NCBI RefSeq assembly: GCF_900103665.1
Contig: NZ_FNGY01000003.1
Span: 248,001-312,000 of the forward strand
Length of the DNA: 64,000 nucleotides
Direction of reading: 5' to 3'
Source of the DNA: Pedobacter steynii
GTDB taxonomy: Bacteria > Bacteroidota > Bacteroidia > Sphingobacteriales > Sphingobacteriaceae
Under the pieces are notes generated by a model. That model saw only the letters and a program-made list of their open reading frames with translations, was not told the DNA's origin and searched no databases. This document shows positions 54,084 through 62,497 of this stretch, in pieces (the first letter of the stretch is position 1; every line of letters starts with the position of its first letter). The translations under genes and the position numbers were made by a program.

Positions 54084-55337
54084 ATGAGTAAGCATGCACT
54101 TGTTTCTTTTACGGGAAACACAGAAATCCATACAGAGATCGCGCTTACGGGCTCTAAAAGCGAGTGCAACAGGGCATTAATCATTAGTGCAGCAAGTAAA
54201 GGCTCGGTAGAAGTAGAAAATATGTCTATTGCCGCCGACTCTGTAACGCTTGACCGTATTTTAAACCAGATTTCCAGCACAGATCCACATCAGCAAACCG
54301 TTGATGTGGGCCCTGCAGGTACTGCAATGCGCTTCTTAACGGCTTACCTTCCCACCCTTCCCGGACAGTTTTTGCTGACTGGAACAGAACGGATGAAACA
54401 ACGTCCGATTGGGATTCTGGCCGAAGCTTTAAAGGCAATTGGTGCAGACATCAGCTATGCGGAAAAAGAGGGTTTCCCTCCGTTAAGTATTAACGGTCCG
54501 TTGGCGCAAAGCGAAGGTGCTGTTAAGATTAAAGGAGACATCAGCAGCCAGTATATATCTGCATTATTGATGATTGCACCTACGCTGGAACAAGGTCTTA
54601 CACTACAGATTGAAGGTGAATTAACTTCTCTTCCTTATGTAAATATGACCCTGAACATGTTAGAGGAAGCCGGAATCAGTCATACCTGGGATGGAAACAA
54701 CATCAGTATCAAACCGCAACCTTTCAAAGCAGCCACATTGCTGGTAGAGCCAGATTGGAGTGCTGCTTCTTACTGGTACAGCATTGCCTGCTTAGCAGAA
54801 AATGCGACCATTTCCCTGCCCTATTTAAAGGAAAAAAGTCTGCAGGGCGATAGCCGGATCAGGTCAATTATGACTGCATTTGGCGTACAAACTGCAACCA
54901 CCGCTACCGGAATTACTTTAAGCTCGTCAGAAACTGATTTCAGTGATGAAATTTTAGACCTGAAGGATTGTCCGGATTTAGCACAAACCATTATCGTATG
55001 TGCGGCAGCTTTAAAGAAAAACCTGTCCTTTACCGGACTGGAGACTTTAAAGATCAAGGAGACTGACCGGATTAAAGCTTTGCAAAATGAACTCTCTAAA
55101 ATTGGCGTAACTTTAAGCGAAGACAACCTGGTATACACGCTAAACTGTGAAGGACTTCATTTTCCGGACAGGGTTATATTCGGCACTTATGAAGATCACC
55201 GCATGGCGATGGCTTTTGCTCCGCTTAGTCTGCTGATTAAGGAGGTGGTACTGGAGGAAATGGATGTAGTGGAGAAATCCTATCCTGACTTCTGGAAAGA
55301 CCTGAGAAAAGCAGGGTTTACAGTTGAAGTGATTTAA
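54084..55337 (+). CDS. aroA: 3-phosphoshikimate 1-carboxyvinyltransferase (EPSP synthase)
   Basis: 417 residues. Motifs: LTGSKSECNRALIISA, GPAGTAMRFLTAYLPTLPG, GDISSQYISALLMIAPT, LKIKETDRIKALQNELSKIG and YEDHRMAMAFAP. It catalyses the sixth step of the shikimate pathway. It starts 2 bp after the DAHP synthase stop and ends 26 bp before aroC, in one operon. Confidence 0.96.
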   Translation: MSKHALVSFTGNTEIHTEIALTGSKSECNRALIISAASKGSVEVENMSIAADSVTLDRILNQISSTDPHQQTVDVGPAGTAMRFLTAYLPTLPGQFLLTGTERMKQRPIGILAEALKAIGADISYAEKEGFPPLSINGPLAQSEGAVKIKGDISSQYISALLMIAPTLEQGLTLQIEGELTSLPYVNMTLNMLEEAGISHTWDGNNISIKPQPFKAATLLVEPDWSAASYWYSIACLAENATISLPYLKEKSLQGDSRIRSIMTAFGVQTATTATGITLSSSETDFSDEILDLKDCPDLAQTIIVCAAALKKNLSFTGLETLKIKETDRIKALQNELSKIGVTLSEDNLVYTLNCEGLHFPDRVIFGTYEDHRMAMAFAPLSLLIKEVVLEEMDVVEKSYPDFWKDLRKAGFTVEVI

Positions 55338-55363
55338 ATTAATCTATAAAAATTAACAAAAAA

Positions 55364-56458
55364 ATGGCAGGTAATACATTCGGACAACTATTTCGCATCA
55401 GCACTTTTGGTGAATCACACGGTGCAGCTATTGGTGTTATTTTAGATGGTTGTCCGGCACAGTTGCCAATTGACCTGGATTTTATCCAGTCGGAATTGGA
55501 TAAACGCAGACCAGGGCAATCGAAGATCACCACGCAAAGGAAAGAAAGCGATACTGTTCAGATCCTTTCCGGAACCTTTGAAGGTAAAAGTACAGGTACA
55601 CCTATTGCGATGCTGATCCCGAACGAAGACCAGCGAAGTAAAGATTACAGTCATAATACTGATGTTTACCGTCCTTCCCATGCAGATTACACCTATGATG
55701 CAAAATATGGCATCCGTGATCATCGCGGTGGTGGCCGTTCCTCAGCCAGAGAAACTGCGGCCCGTGTAGCTGCCGGAGCTATTGCCAAACTGTTTTTAAA
55801 GCACCATGGCATAGAAATCTTCGCACATGTTTCTGCTGTAGGAAAGATCAATGCACCTAACCTGGAATCATCTTTAACTGTTGATCAGCTTTTGGAGATC
55901 AGGGAAGAGAATATCGTCCGTTGTGCAGATCCTGCAACCGCAAGGGAGATGATTGAATGTATTGATGCCATCAGAAAAGATGGAGATACCATCGGTGGTA
56001 AAGTTAGCTGTATCATCAGAAACTGCCCCGTTGGGCTCGGTGAGCCGGTATTTGACAAGCTACATGCCGACTTGGGTAAAGCCATGCTCAGCATCAATGC
56101 AGTCCATGGTTTTGAATATGGGTCAGGATTTAGTGGTAGTGAGATGAAGGGATCGGAACACAATGACATCTTTATTCCTGGAAATGAGGCTCCTAAAACA
56201 TTGACTAACTTTTCCGGAGGAATCCAGGGAGGAATCTCTAATGGGATGGAAATCAACTTTACAGTCGCCTTTAAACCTGTAGCTACCATCATGCACAATC
56301 AGCAAACGATTAATGCGGCTGGAGAAGCATCAGAGATAAAAGGTAAAGGCCGTCATGATCCATGTGTGGTACCACGTGCGGTAGTCATTGTTGAAGCAAT
56401 GGCCGCTTTGGTACTGGCAGATCAACTGCTTAGAAATAAAAGCAGTCAGCTGAATTAA
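55364..56458 (+). CDS. aroC: Chorismate synthase
   Basis: 364 residues. Signatures: [74 protein letters not shown], and [20 protein letters not shown]. It makes chorismate using reduced FMN. It is the last gene of the aromatic operon, with a terminator 17 bp downstream. Confidence 0.97.
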   Translation: MAGNTFGQLFRISTFGESHGAAIGVILDGCPAQLPIDLDFIQSELDKRRPGQSKITTQRKESDTVQILSGTFEGKSTGTPIAMLIPNEDQRSKDYSHNTDVYRPSHADYTYDAKYGIRDHRGGGRSSARETAARVAAGAIAKLFLKHHGIEIFAHVSAVGKINAPNLESSLTVDQLLEIREENIVRCADPATAREMIECIDAIRKDGDTIGGKVSCIIRNCPVGLGEPVFDKLHADLGKAMLSINAVHGFEYGSGFSGSEMKGSEHNDIFIPGNEAPKTLTNFSGGIQGGISNGMEINFTVAFKPVATIMHNQQTINAAGEASEIKGKGRHDPCVVPRAVVIVEAMAALVLADQLLRNKSSQLN

Positions 56459-56475
56459 TAGAGAATCAAAAACAT

Positions 56476-56510
56476 AAAAAAGGTGTTCTGTAAAACGGAA
56501 CACCTTTTTT
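56476..56510. terminator. Bidirectional terminator between aroC and the E1 gene
   Basis: A 13-bp stem (AAAAAAGGTGTTC with GAACACCTTTTTT) between convergent genes, with a T run on both strands. Confidence 0.9.
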
Positions 56511-56525
56511 ATGCTTTAATATTTA

Positions 56526-58949
56526 TTAAAATATCGCAGGATATTTAACTGAATTATGGTCATGCATCATTTGATAAACCACTTCCACTACATCGTCTAC
56601 TGATGGTTTGCTGAAATAATCACCATCAGAGCCATAAGGAGGACGGTGTGCTTTGGCGCTTAGCGTTTGAGGTTGTCCGTCCAGGCTATAATAACCTTTT
56701 TGTTCTTCTAAAATCTGTTGCAGGATAAACGCTGTTCCGCCACCAGGTACATCTTCATCGACTACCAATAATTTATTGGTTTTATTTAAAGATTTAGCAC
56801 AAAGCTGATCTGTATCAAAAGGAAGCAGGGTTTGCGGATCAATGATCTCCACAGAGATGCCAAACTGCGCCAGCTCCTCTGCGGCTTCTTCCACTATTCT
56901 AAGCGTAGATCCGTAAGAAACGATGGTCAGGTCTGATCCTTCTTTAATCACTTCTGCTTTACCTAAAGGAACGGTATACGCTCCTACATTTTCAGGAAGT
57001 TTTTCTTTTAATCTATATCCGTTCAGACATTCGATAACCAGAGCAGGTTCATCAGATCTGAACAAGGTATTGTACATTCCCGCAGCCTGAGTCATATTAC
57101 GGGGCACACAGATGTGTAATCCACGCAAAGAACCTAGGATTAGTCCGATTGGTGATCCTGAATGCCATACCCCTTCCAATCTATGTCCGCGGGTCCTGAT
57201 AATTACCGGTGCTTTTTGTCCGGCTTTGGTACGGTAAGATAAACTTGCCAGGTCATCGCTTAATACATTTAAAGCAAACAGGAGATAATCCAGGTATTGA
57301 ATTTCAGCAATTGGTTTTAAGCCACGCATGGCCAGTCCGATCCCCTGACCAACGATGGTCATTTCCCTGATTCCTGTATCTGTAATTCGCAGGTCACCGT
57401 ATTTGGCCTGCAAACCTGCAAAACCTTGATTTACATCGCCAATGGCACCTAAATCTTCACCAAAAGCAACCAAGCGAGGATCACGGCCGAAATTGGCATC
57501 AAAACAGGCATTCAATAGTTCGCGACCATCCACCATTTTACTCAACTCATTGTACTCCGGCTCAACCACTTCTACGAGAAAAGGGCTTTCTTTACCATCT
57601 GTAAACAGTTTCGAAGAGTAACGTTCTGTATTCATTCCACTTTGTTCCTTATACCATTCCAACAGCTCGTTTCTTTCGCCAGATGGATGTTGCAAGCTTA
57701 AACGCAATGCTTTTCTTGCAGAAGAAATCACTTCTTTACGCTGTGCATCCGGCGTATTGGCCAGCTGAGTAGTAATTTTTGTTAGTGCAGGGTTTCCTTT
57801 TGCAAGGGTATTGATCAATTCAATTGCCTGATCTTTTTCTGTTTTTATATCTGCAAGGAACTCATTCCATGCTTCCTTTTGTGTTTCACGAACAAATTTC
57901 TTTGCCTCATCTTCCAGAGCAGCTAATTCTTCTTCAGGAATAATGGCAGATTCGATCATCCATTTACGCATCTGAACGATACAATCGTACTCTTTCTCCC
58001 AGTCTAAACGGTCTTTATCTTTATAACGTTCATGTGAACCTGAAGTAGAATGCCCTTGCGGCTGCGTAACTTCAGTTACGTGAATCATTACAGGAACATG
58101 TTCTGTTCTGCAGACATCAATGGCTTTCTGATAAGTCTCGCATAAAGCCGGATAGTCCCAGCCTCTTACTTTATATATTTCATATCCCGCAGCATTTTCA
58201 TCTCTTTGGAAGCCTTTCAGGATTTCCGAGATGTCCTCCTTTGTGGTCTGATATTTTGCAGGAACTGAAATTCCATAAGCATCATCCCAGATAGAAATTG
58301 CCATAGGAATCTGTAATACACCAGCAGCATTGATGGCTTCAAAAAATACGCCTTCTGAAGTAGAAGCGTTACCGATTGTTCCAAAAGCTACTTCATTTCC
58401 TTCTACAGAGAAGTTTTTTAAGTATTCCAGTTCCGGATTCTGTCTGAATAATTTCGAAGCATATGCCAGTCCGACTAACCTCGCCATTTGTCCACCTGTA
58501 GGCGCAATATCGGATGAACAGTTTTTCATCGCGGTAAGATCCTTCCAGCTGCCGTCTTCATTAATGGAACGGGTAGCAAAATGACAATTCATCTGTCTGC
58601 CTGCAGATGCAGGTTCAGCTTCAACGCTAGGGTTGGCATATAGTTGGGCAAAAAATTCTTTGATGGTGCAAATGCCTGTTGCAAATGCAAATGTCTGATC
58701 TCTGTAATATCCCGAGCGCCAATCTCCATTCTTAAAAGCTTTGGCCATGGCGATCTGAGGAACTTCCTTACCATCACCAAAAATACCAAACTTAGCCTTA
58801 CCTGTTAAAACCTCCTTACGACCTAATAAACTGGCTTGTCTACTCTCAAAAGCTATTTTATAATCGTTTACCACAATGGTTTTGAAATCCTCAAAACTTA
58901 ACTCTGAAGCATCAATGGGATTGGTAGTAGGTTTTATATCCGGCATCAT
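56526..58949 (-). CDS. 2-oxoacid dehydrogenase E1 component, fused alpha and beta subunits
   Basis: 807 residues from the ATG at 58949 (the frame extends two codons to a TTG). The alpha half (about 1-430) holds the thiamine diphosphate region FGTIGNASTSEGVFFEAINAAGV and ISIWDDAYGISVP; the beta half (about 455-805) contains VAFGEDLGAIGDVNQGF, EIQYLDYLLFALN and VIRTRGHRLEGVWHSGSP. Such fusions in Bacteroidota act as E1 of branched-chain or related 2-oxoacid dehydrogenase complexes. No E2 or E3 gene is adjacent. In the metal motif an Asn takes the usual Asp position (GNAS) and Asp the usual Asn (WDD). A TAnnTTTG box lies at 58970-58977. Confidence 0.92.
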   Translation of the reverse strand: MMPDIKPTTNPIDASELSFEDFKTIVVNDYKIAFESRQASLLGRKEVLTGKAKFGIFGDGKEVPQIAMAKAFKNGDWRSGYYRDQTFAFATGICTIKEFFAQLYANPSVEAEPASAGRQMNCHFATRSINEDGSWKDLTAMKNCSSDIAPTGGQMARLVGLAYASKLFRQNPELEYLKNFSVEGNEVAFGTIGNASTSEGVFFEAINAAGVLQIPMAISIWDDAYGISVPAKYQTTKEDISEILKGFQRDENAAGYEIYKVRGWDYPALCETYQKAIDVCRTEHVPVMIHVTEVTQPQGHSTSGSHERYKDKDRLDWEKEYDCIVQMRKWMIESAIIPEEELAALEDEAKKFVRETQKEAWNEFLADIKTEKDQAIELINTLAKGNPALTKITTQLANTPDAQRKEVISSARKALRLSLQHPSGERNELLEWYKEQSGMNTERYSSKLFTDGKESPFLVEVVEPEYNELSKMVDGRELLNACFDANFGRDPRLVAFGEDLGAIGDVNQGFAGLQAKYGDLRITDTGIREMTIVGQGIGLAMRGLKPIAEIQYLDYLLFALNVLSDDLASLSYRTKAGQKAPVIIRTRGHRLEGVWHSGSPIGLILGSLRGLHICVPRNMTQAAGMYNTLFRSDEPALVIECLNGYRLKEKLPENVGAYTVPLGKAEVIKEGSDLTIVSYGSTLRIVEEAAEELAQFGISVEIIDPQTLLPFDTDQLCAKSLNKTNKLLVVDEDVPGGGTAFILQQILEEQKGYYSLDGQPQTLSAKAHRPPYGSDGDYFSKPSVDDVVEVVYQMMHDHNSVKYPAIF

Positions 58950-58969
58950 AAGCAATATTAGTTAGGTGA

Positions 58970-58977
58970 CAAAGATA
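58970..58977 (-). promoter_or_regulatory. Candidate -7 promoter box of the E1 gene
   Basis: Minus strand TATCTTTG fits TAnnTTTG, 20 bp before the start codon. No TTG is found at the usual distance upstream, so support is partial. Confidence 0.4.
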
Positions 58978-59034
58978 CATAAAATCTAAAGTATGACTTA
59001 TGGCTGTCGGGTAATTTATATATTGGAATACTTT

Positions 59035-59063
59035 TTGATTTATGAATCAAAAGATTAAATTTG
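59035..59063 (+). promoter_or_regulatory. Promoter of the DUF1573 gene with overlapping palindrome
   Basis: TTG at 59035-59037, 18 bp, then TAAATTTG at 59056-59063. An inverted repeat TTTTGATT-TATG-AATCAAAA (59033-59052) overlaps the -33 element, a possible operator. Confidence 0.6.
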
Positions 59064-59081
59064 TTTTAAAACACCATAATC

Positions 59082-59474
59082 ATGAAAAAGTTATTACTAT
59101 TATTTACATTAATTTTAGGAGTAAGTGTTGCAACTAACGCTCAAACAAAACCTGCAGAGTTCAAATTTGATAAAGAGCTTCACGATTTTGGTAAAATCCC
59201 ATTGAACAAAGCTGCAACGGTTGAATTTAAGTTCACCAATGTTGGAGATCAACCATTAATTCTTACCAAAGTAGAAACTACTTGTGGATGTACTGTACCG
59301 GAATACACACAAACTCCTGTTAAAAAAGGAGAATCAGGTGTGATTAAAGTAACTTACAACCCAACTGGTGCAGCAATGCCATTCAGCAAAAGTATTACCA
59401 TTACTTCCAATGCAAAAACAACAACTAAAGTGTTGTACATCAAAGGAGAAACCGTAGCTGCCAGTACCAAGTAA
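59082..59474 (+). CDS. Secreted DUF1573 protein
   Basis: 130 residues with signal peptide ending near TNAQ. The single DUF1573 immunoglobulin-like domain reads ELHDFGKIPLNKAATVEFKFTNVGDQPLILTKVETTCGCTVPEYTQTPVKKGESGVIKVTYNP, including the conserved CGC. It is periplasmic or surface-associated, function unknown. It is a single-gene unit with its own promoter and terminator. Confidence 0.9.
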   Translation: MKKLLLLFTLILGVSVATNAQTKPAEFKFDKELHDFGKIPLNKAATVEFKFTNVGDQPLILTKVETTCGCTVPEYTQTPVKKGESGVIKVTYNPTGAAMPFSKSITITSNAKTTTKVLYIKGETVAASTK

Positions 59475-59497
59475 CATTTTTAAAGATATTTTTTATT

Positions 59498-59525
59498 AAA
59501 ACCTCGTTAATCAACGAGGTTTTTT
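59498..59525 (+). terminator. Terminator after DUF1573 gene
   Basis: An 11-bp stem (AAAACCTCGTT with AACGAGGTTTT), loop AATC, followed by T's, 24 bp after the stop codon. Confidence 0.88.
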
Positions 59526-59536
59526 ATTTTTGTGCC

Positions 59537-60739
59537 ATGCCTAACATTTCAGAAAAAGGGTTACAAATGCCCGCCTCGCCGATTAGAAAACTTACTCCTT
59601 ATGCTGATCAAGCAAAAAAGGAGGGTAAAAAGGTTTATCACTTGAATATTGGTCAGCCCGATATTGCTACACCAGAAGGCATGTTGAATGCCATCAAAAA
59701 TATTGATTTTAATGTTTGGGCATATACTCCGTCCGAAGGAACATTATCTTATAGAACCAAATTAGCCGAATATTACAATAAACTGGGTTATAACATCACC
59801 CCTGAAGATATCTTAGTGACTGTTGGTGGATCTGAAGCAATCACCATCGCCATGCAAACCTGTGTAAATGAAGGTGATGAAATCATCATTCCAGAGCCTT
59901 TTTATGCGAATTACAATGGTTTTGCCTGTATGAGTAATGTGGTTGTAAAACCGATCTTATCTTATATTGAGAATGGTTTTGCACTCCCTGCTATTGCTGA
60001 GTTTGAAAAACTGATCACGGAACGTACCAAAGCGATCATTATCTGTAACCCGAATAATCCTACCGGTTATTTATACTCTAAAGAAGAACTAGAAGCACTG
60101 AAAGAATTGTGTCTGAAATATGACTTATTCTTATTCTCTGATGAGGCTTACCGTGAATTCTGCTATGATGGAAAGGAATTCATCTCTCCAATGCATTTGG
60201 ACGGAATTGACGAGAATGTGGTGATTATGGATACCGTTTCAAAAAGATACAGTGCTTGTGGTGCAAGATTGGGTTGCCTGATCACGAAAAACAAGGAAGT
60301 AATCAAATCAGGATTAAAGTTTGCTCAGGCAAGACTTAGCCCTGGTATGGTGGAACAAATTGCCGGTACCGCAGCTGTAGATACTCCGGATAGTTATTTT
60401 GAAGCGGTAAACAAGGAATATACCCTTCGCAGAGATACGATTGTTAAAAGATTAAATGCAATTGAAGGTGTTTTCTGTCCGAATCCGGGTGGTGCATTTT
60501 ATGTAGTGGCTAAACTTCCGATTGATGATGCTGATGTATTTTGTCAGTGGATGCTGGAAAGCTTTGAGCATGAGGGACAAACGGTAATGATGGCTCCTGC
60601 TACAGGATTCTATTCTACCGCTGGTTCAGGAAAAAATGAAGTAAGAATGGCTTATGTATTGAATACTGATGACTTGAATAAGTCGATGGATTGTCTGGAA
60701 ATCGCATTAAATCAATATCCAGGTAGAACAATCGCATAA
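59537..60739 (+). CDS. PLP-dependent class I/II aminotransferase
   Basis: 400 residues. Motifs: NIGQPDIATPEGML, CNPNNPTGYLYSKEEL, SDEAYREFCYDG, the PLP lysine Lys236 in DTVSKRYSACGARLGCL, and the C-terminal Arg in EVRMAYVL. It is like aspartate/aromatic aminotransferases; the position close to aromatic genes fits a role in phenylalanine or tyrosine transamination, but this is inference. Confidence 0.92.
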   Translation: MPNISEKGLQMPASPIRKLTPYADQAKKEGKKVYHLNIGQPDIATPEGMLNAIKNIDFNVWAYTPSEGTLSYRTKLAEYYNKLGYNITPEDILVTVGGSEAITIAMQTCVNEGDEIIIPEPFYANYNGFACMSNVVVKPILSYIENGFALPAIAEFEKLITERTKAIIICNPNNPTGYLYSKEELEALKELCLKYDLFLFSDEAYREFCYDGKEFISPMHLDGIDENVVIMDTVSKRYSACGARLGCLITKNKEVIKSGLKFAQARLSPGMVEQIAGTAAVDTPDSYFEAVNKEYTLRRDTIVKRLNAIEGVFCPNPGGAFYVVAKLPIDDADVFCQWMLESFEHEGQTVMMAPATGFYSTAGSGKNEVRMAYVLNTDDLNKSMDCLEIALNQYPGRTIA

Positions 60740-60768
60740 TTTTTTGTAAGTTTGTAGTTCTAACAAAT

Positions 60769-61132
60769 GGGGCCGTTTTGGATTTGACAGGGTGGCGCTA
60801 CGTATGTTAGCATGCAGTGCGTTGTACGGAGAGCACTTAAAAGAGAACGTTCACACTATAATTGGCGAAAATAACTACGCCTTAGCTGCCTAATTTAGAA
60901 TTAGCTTAGCTTTTGTCCCTCTGACTGCTGCATTGTTAGGTTAGAATCCGGGGCATCGAAATAACAAAGCTGGCCACTGTAGGGTATGATACAGTAGCGA
61001 GATAAAGTACCTAAGGAAAAAGACAAGGTAGGTTTCCGGCCCGTCTGCTCCCGACAATTGAATGGAAAACAAGCATGTAGAAGGCATAACTTATCACACA
61101 ACTGGACAAGGGTTCGAACCCCTTCGGCTCCA
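60769..61132 (+). ncRNA. ssrA: tmRNA (transfer-messenger RNA)
   Basis: The 5' end GGGGCCG pairs with 3' CGGCTCC to form the tRNA-like acceptor stem, and the T arm GGGTTCGAACCCC is intact near the 3' end. The tag reading frame GGC GAA AAT AAC TAC GCC TTA GCT GCC TAA (60864-60893) encodes GENNYALAA, the Bacteroidota tag. Pseudoknot-like segments follow. It rescues stalled ribosomes with SmpB. A TAAGTTTG box at 60747-60754 may be its -7 promoter element. Confidence 0.97.
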
Positions 61133-61135
61133 CAA

Positions 61136-61178
61136 AACAGGTCGGCAAGACATAAACTTGCCGGCCTGTTGTTGTTTT
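61136..61178 (+). terminator. Terminator after tmRNA
   Basis: A 14-bp stem (AACAGGTCGGCAAG with CTTGCCGGCCTGTT, one wobble), 7-nt loop, T-rich tail. Confidence 0.88.
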
Positions 61179-61220
61179 AAGGCAGATCCGGTGGTTTTAT
61201 TTTATTAATTATAAAAAGAT

Positions 61221-61628
61221 ATGAATGTAAATGAATTAAGAATTGGCAATTATGTCTTTACAGATGGAGAGACCTTAAATGACATCTCCAGCCCTTGCGA
61301 AGTACTTGGTATCCTGCCAGACAAAAAGATAGCTTACAAAGCTCAGCTTGAACTGTTAGCATGCAGTCATGAACAGGTTACTCCTATTCCATTGAACTCA
61401 GATTGGCTGGTGAATAAGCTAGGTTTTAAAGACAATGGCGGTGGGTACTTTCAGCACGAAGATTTCAATTTCTTCCTATTTCATGTGGAAGAAGATGAGT
61501 ATTATGATTGCTATAAGCAAGTACCCGCAAACGATGATACGGGAGATTTTAAAACCCTGCAACACGTTCATAAATTACAGAATCTGTTTTTTGAACTCTT
61601 TGACGAAGAATTAATCAATAACGACTAA
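61221..61628 (+). CDS. Hypothetical protein, phage/mobile-element associated type
   Basis: 135 residues. The pattern NELRIGNYV ... PIPLNSDWLVNKLGFK ... QHVHKLQNLFFELFDEEL matches a frequent Bacteroidota family of unknown function, often in phages, plasmids and islands. It is the only gene between the tmRNA and the repeat at 61691. An imperfect hairpin lies just after it (61638-61668) but lacks a T run. Confidence 0.7.
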   Translation: MNVNELRIGNYVFTDGETLNDISSPCEVLGILPDKKIAYKAQLELLACSHEQVTPIPLNSDWLVNKLGFKDNGGGYFQHEDFNFFLFHVEEDEYYDCYKQVPANDDTGDFKTLQHVHKLQNLFFELFDEELINND

Positions 61629-61813
61629 ACATATATCACGAAGCCCTTCATTACCGGGGGGGCTTCGTAATGATCTAAATGACACGAAGTCTGGACAAGG
61701 GTTCGAAAGCCTGTTTTAAGGAGACATCCATCGATTCCAATTAATTAAAACGTTTAATCAATTTTAAATTAAATTGCAATCGAAACGTCGGGAATGAAAA
61801 ACAGGCTTCATAT

Positions 61814-62419
61814 ATGATTATCTTAAATAAAAAAAGTGAAAAAGATCTACTGATTTCTTTAAAACAAGGAGATGAAAAATCATTTGATATACTGTACCAT
61901 CTATACAGAAGCAGTTTATACAACAGCATCTATAAAATGGTTAAAATGGAAGATCAATCTGCCGATCTTCTGCAGGACCTATTCATAAAAATTTGGCGAA
62001 AACGGGCAGATATAGACCCCCAGCTCCCCTTTAAGGCATACGTTTATCGCATTGCCCAAAACATGGTCTATGATTTTTTTCGCACTGTTGCCCGCGACAA
62101 AAAACTGGAAGCTAAACTCATCGTAGCTGCTGCAGTCGAACCGGATTATACGCCAATAGATGACGCAATAGCGGATCAGGATTCCAAGGCATTAATAGAG
62201 CTGTTGCTTTCTCAACTGCCTAAACAATGTCGCCAGGCATATATTTATTGTAAAATAGAAGGCAGGGGTTATGAAGAAACGGCCAGTCTGATGGGCATTT
62301 CTAAAGCCACAGTAAACAACCACATTACTAAAGCCAATAAGCTGCTTAAAATTTTCCTAGAGCAATCCAATTATCTTCGTTTAATGGTTCTTGCCATATG
62401 TGTTTGGAGCCGAAGTTGA
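61814..62419 (+). CDS. ECF RNA polymerase sigma factor (third uptake locus)
   Basis: 201 residues. Region 2 about 20-90 (SFDILYHLYRSSLYNSIYKMVKMEDQSADLLQDLFIKIWRKR, PFKAYVYRIAQNMVYDFFR), region 4 about 130-185 (LLSQLPKQCRQAYIYCKIEGRGYEETASLMGISKATVNNHI). The C-terminal tail is hydrophobic (LRLMVLAICVW). It precedes fecR by 78 bp and a SusC gene after that. Confidence 0.92.
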   Translation: MIILNKKSEKDLLISLKQGDEKSFDILYHLYRSSLYNSIYKMVKMEDQSADLLQDLFIKIWRKRADIDPQLPFKAYVYRIAQNMVYDFFRTVARDKKLEAKLIVAAAVEPDYTPIDDAIADQDSKALIELLLSQLPKQCRQAYIYCKIEGRGYEETASLMGISKATVNNHITKANKLLKIFLEQSNYLRLMVLAICVWSRS

Positions 62420-62497
62420 TTCCCAACTATTTTTAAAAAAAATACGATTGCAATAGTTTGATTTTTTTTCCAAAGCGTATTAGTGTAAATATCGATT

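Larger units (their letters stand above)
61102..61707. mobile_element. Remnant of an element integrated at the tmRNA 3' end (att-like direct repeat)
   Basis: The 17-bp CTGGACAAGGGTTCGAA occurs at 61102-61118 inside the tmRNA T arm and again at 61691-61707. A tmRNA 3' end is a classic integration site. The copy at 61691 has no remaining tmRNA around it. The 589 bp between contain one small gene of a type found in Bacteroidota phages and plasmids, and no integrase, so this would be a decayed or partial element. Confidence 0.55.

Noticed and set aside
61638..61668. Hairpin ACGAAGCCC...GGGCTTCGT considered as a terminator
   Set aside because: It has a 13-nt loop and no T run after it, so it was not listed as a terminator.
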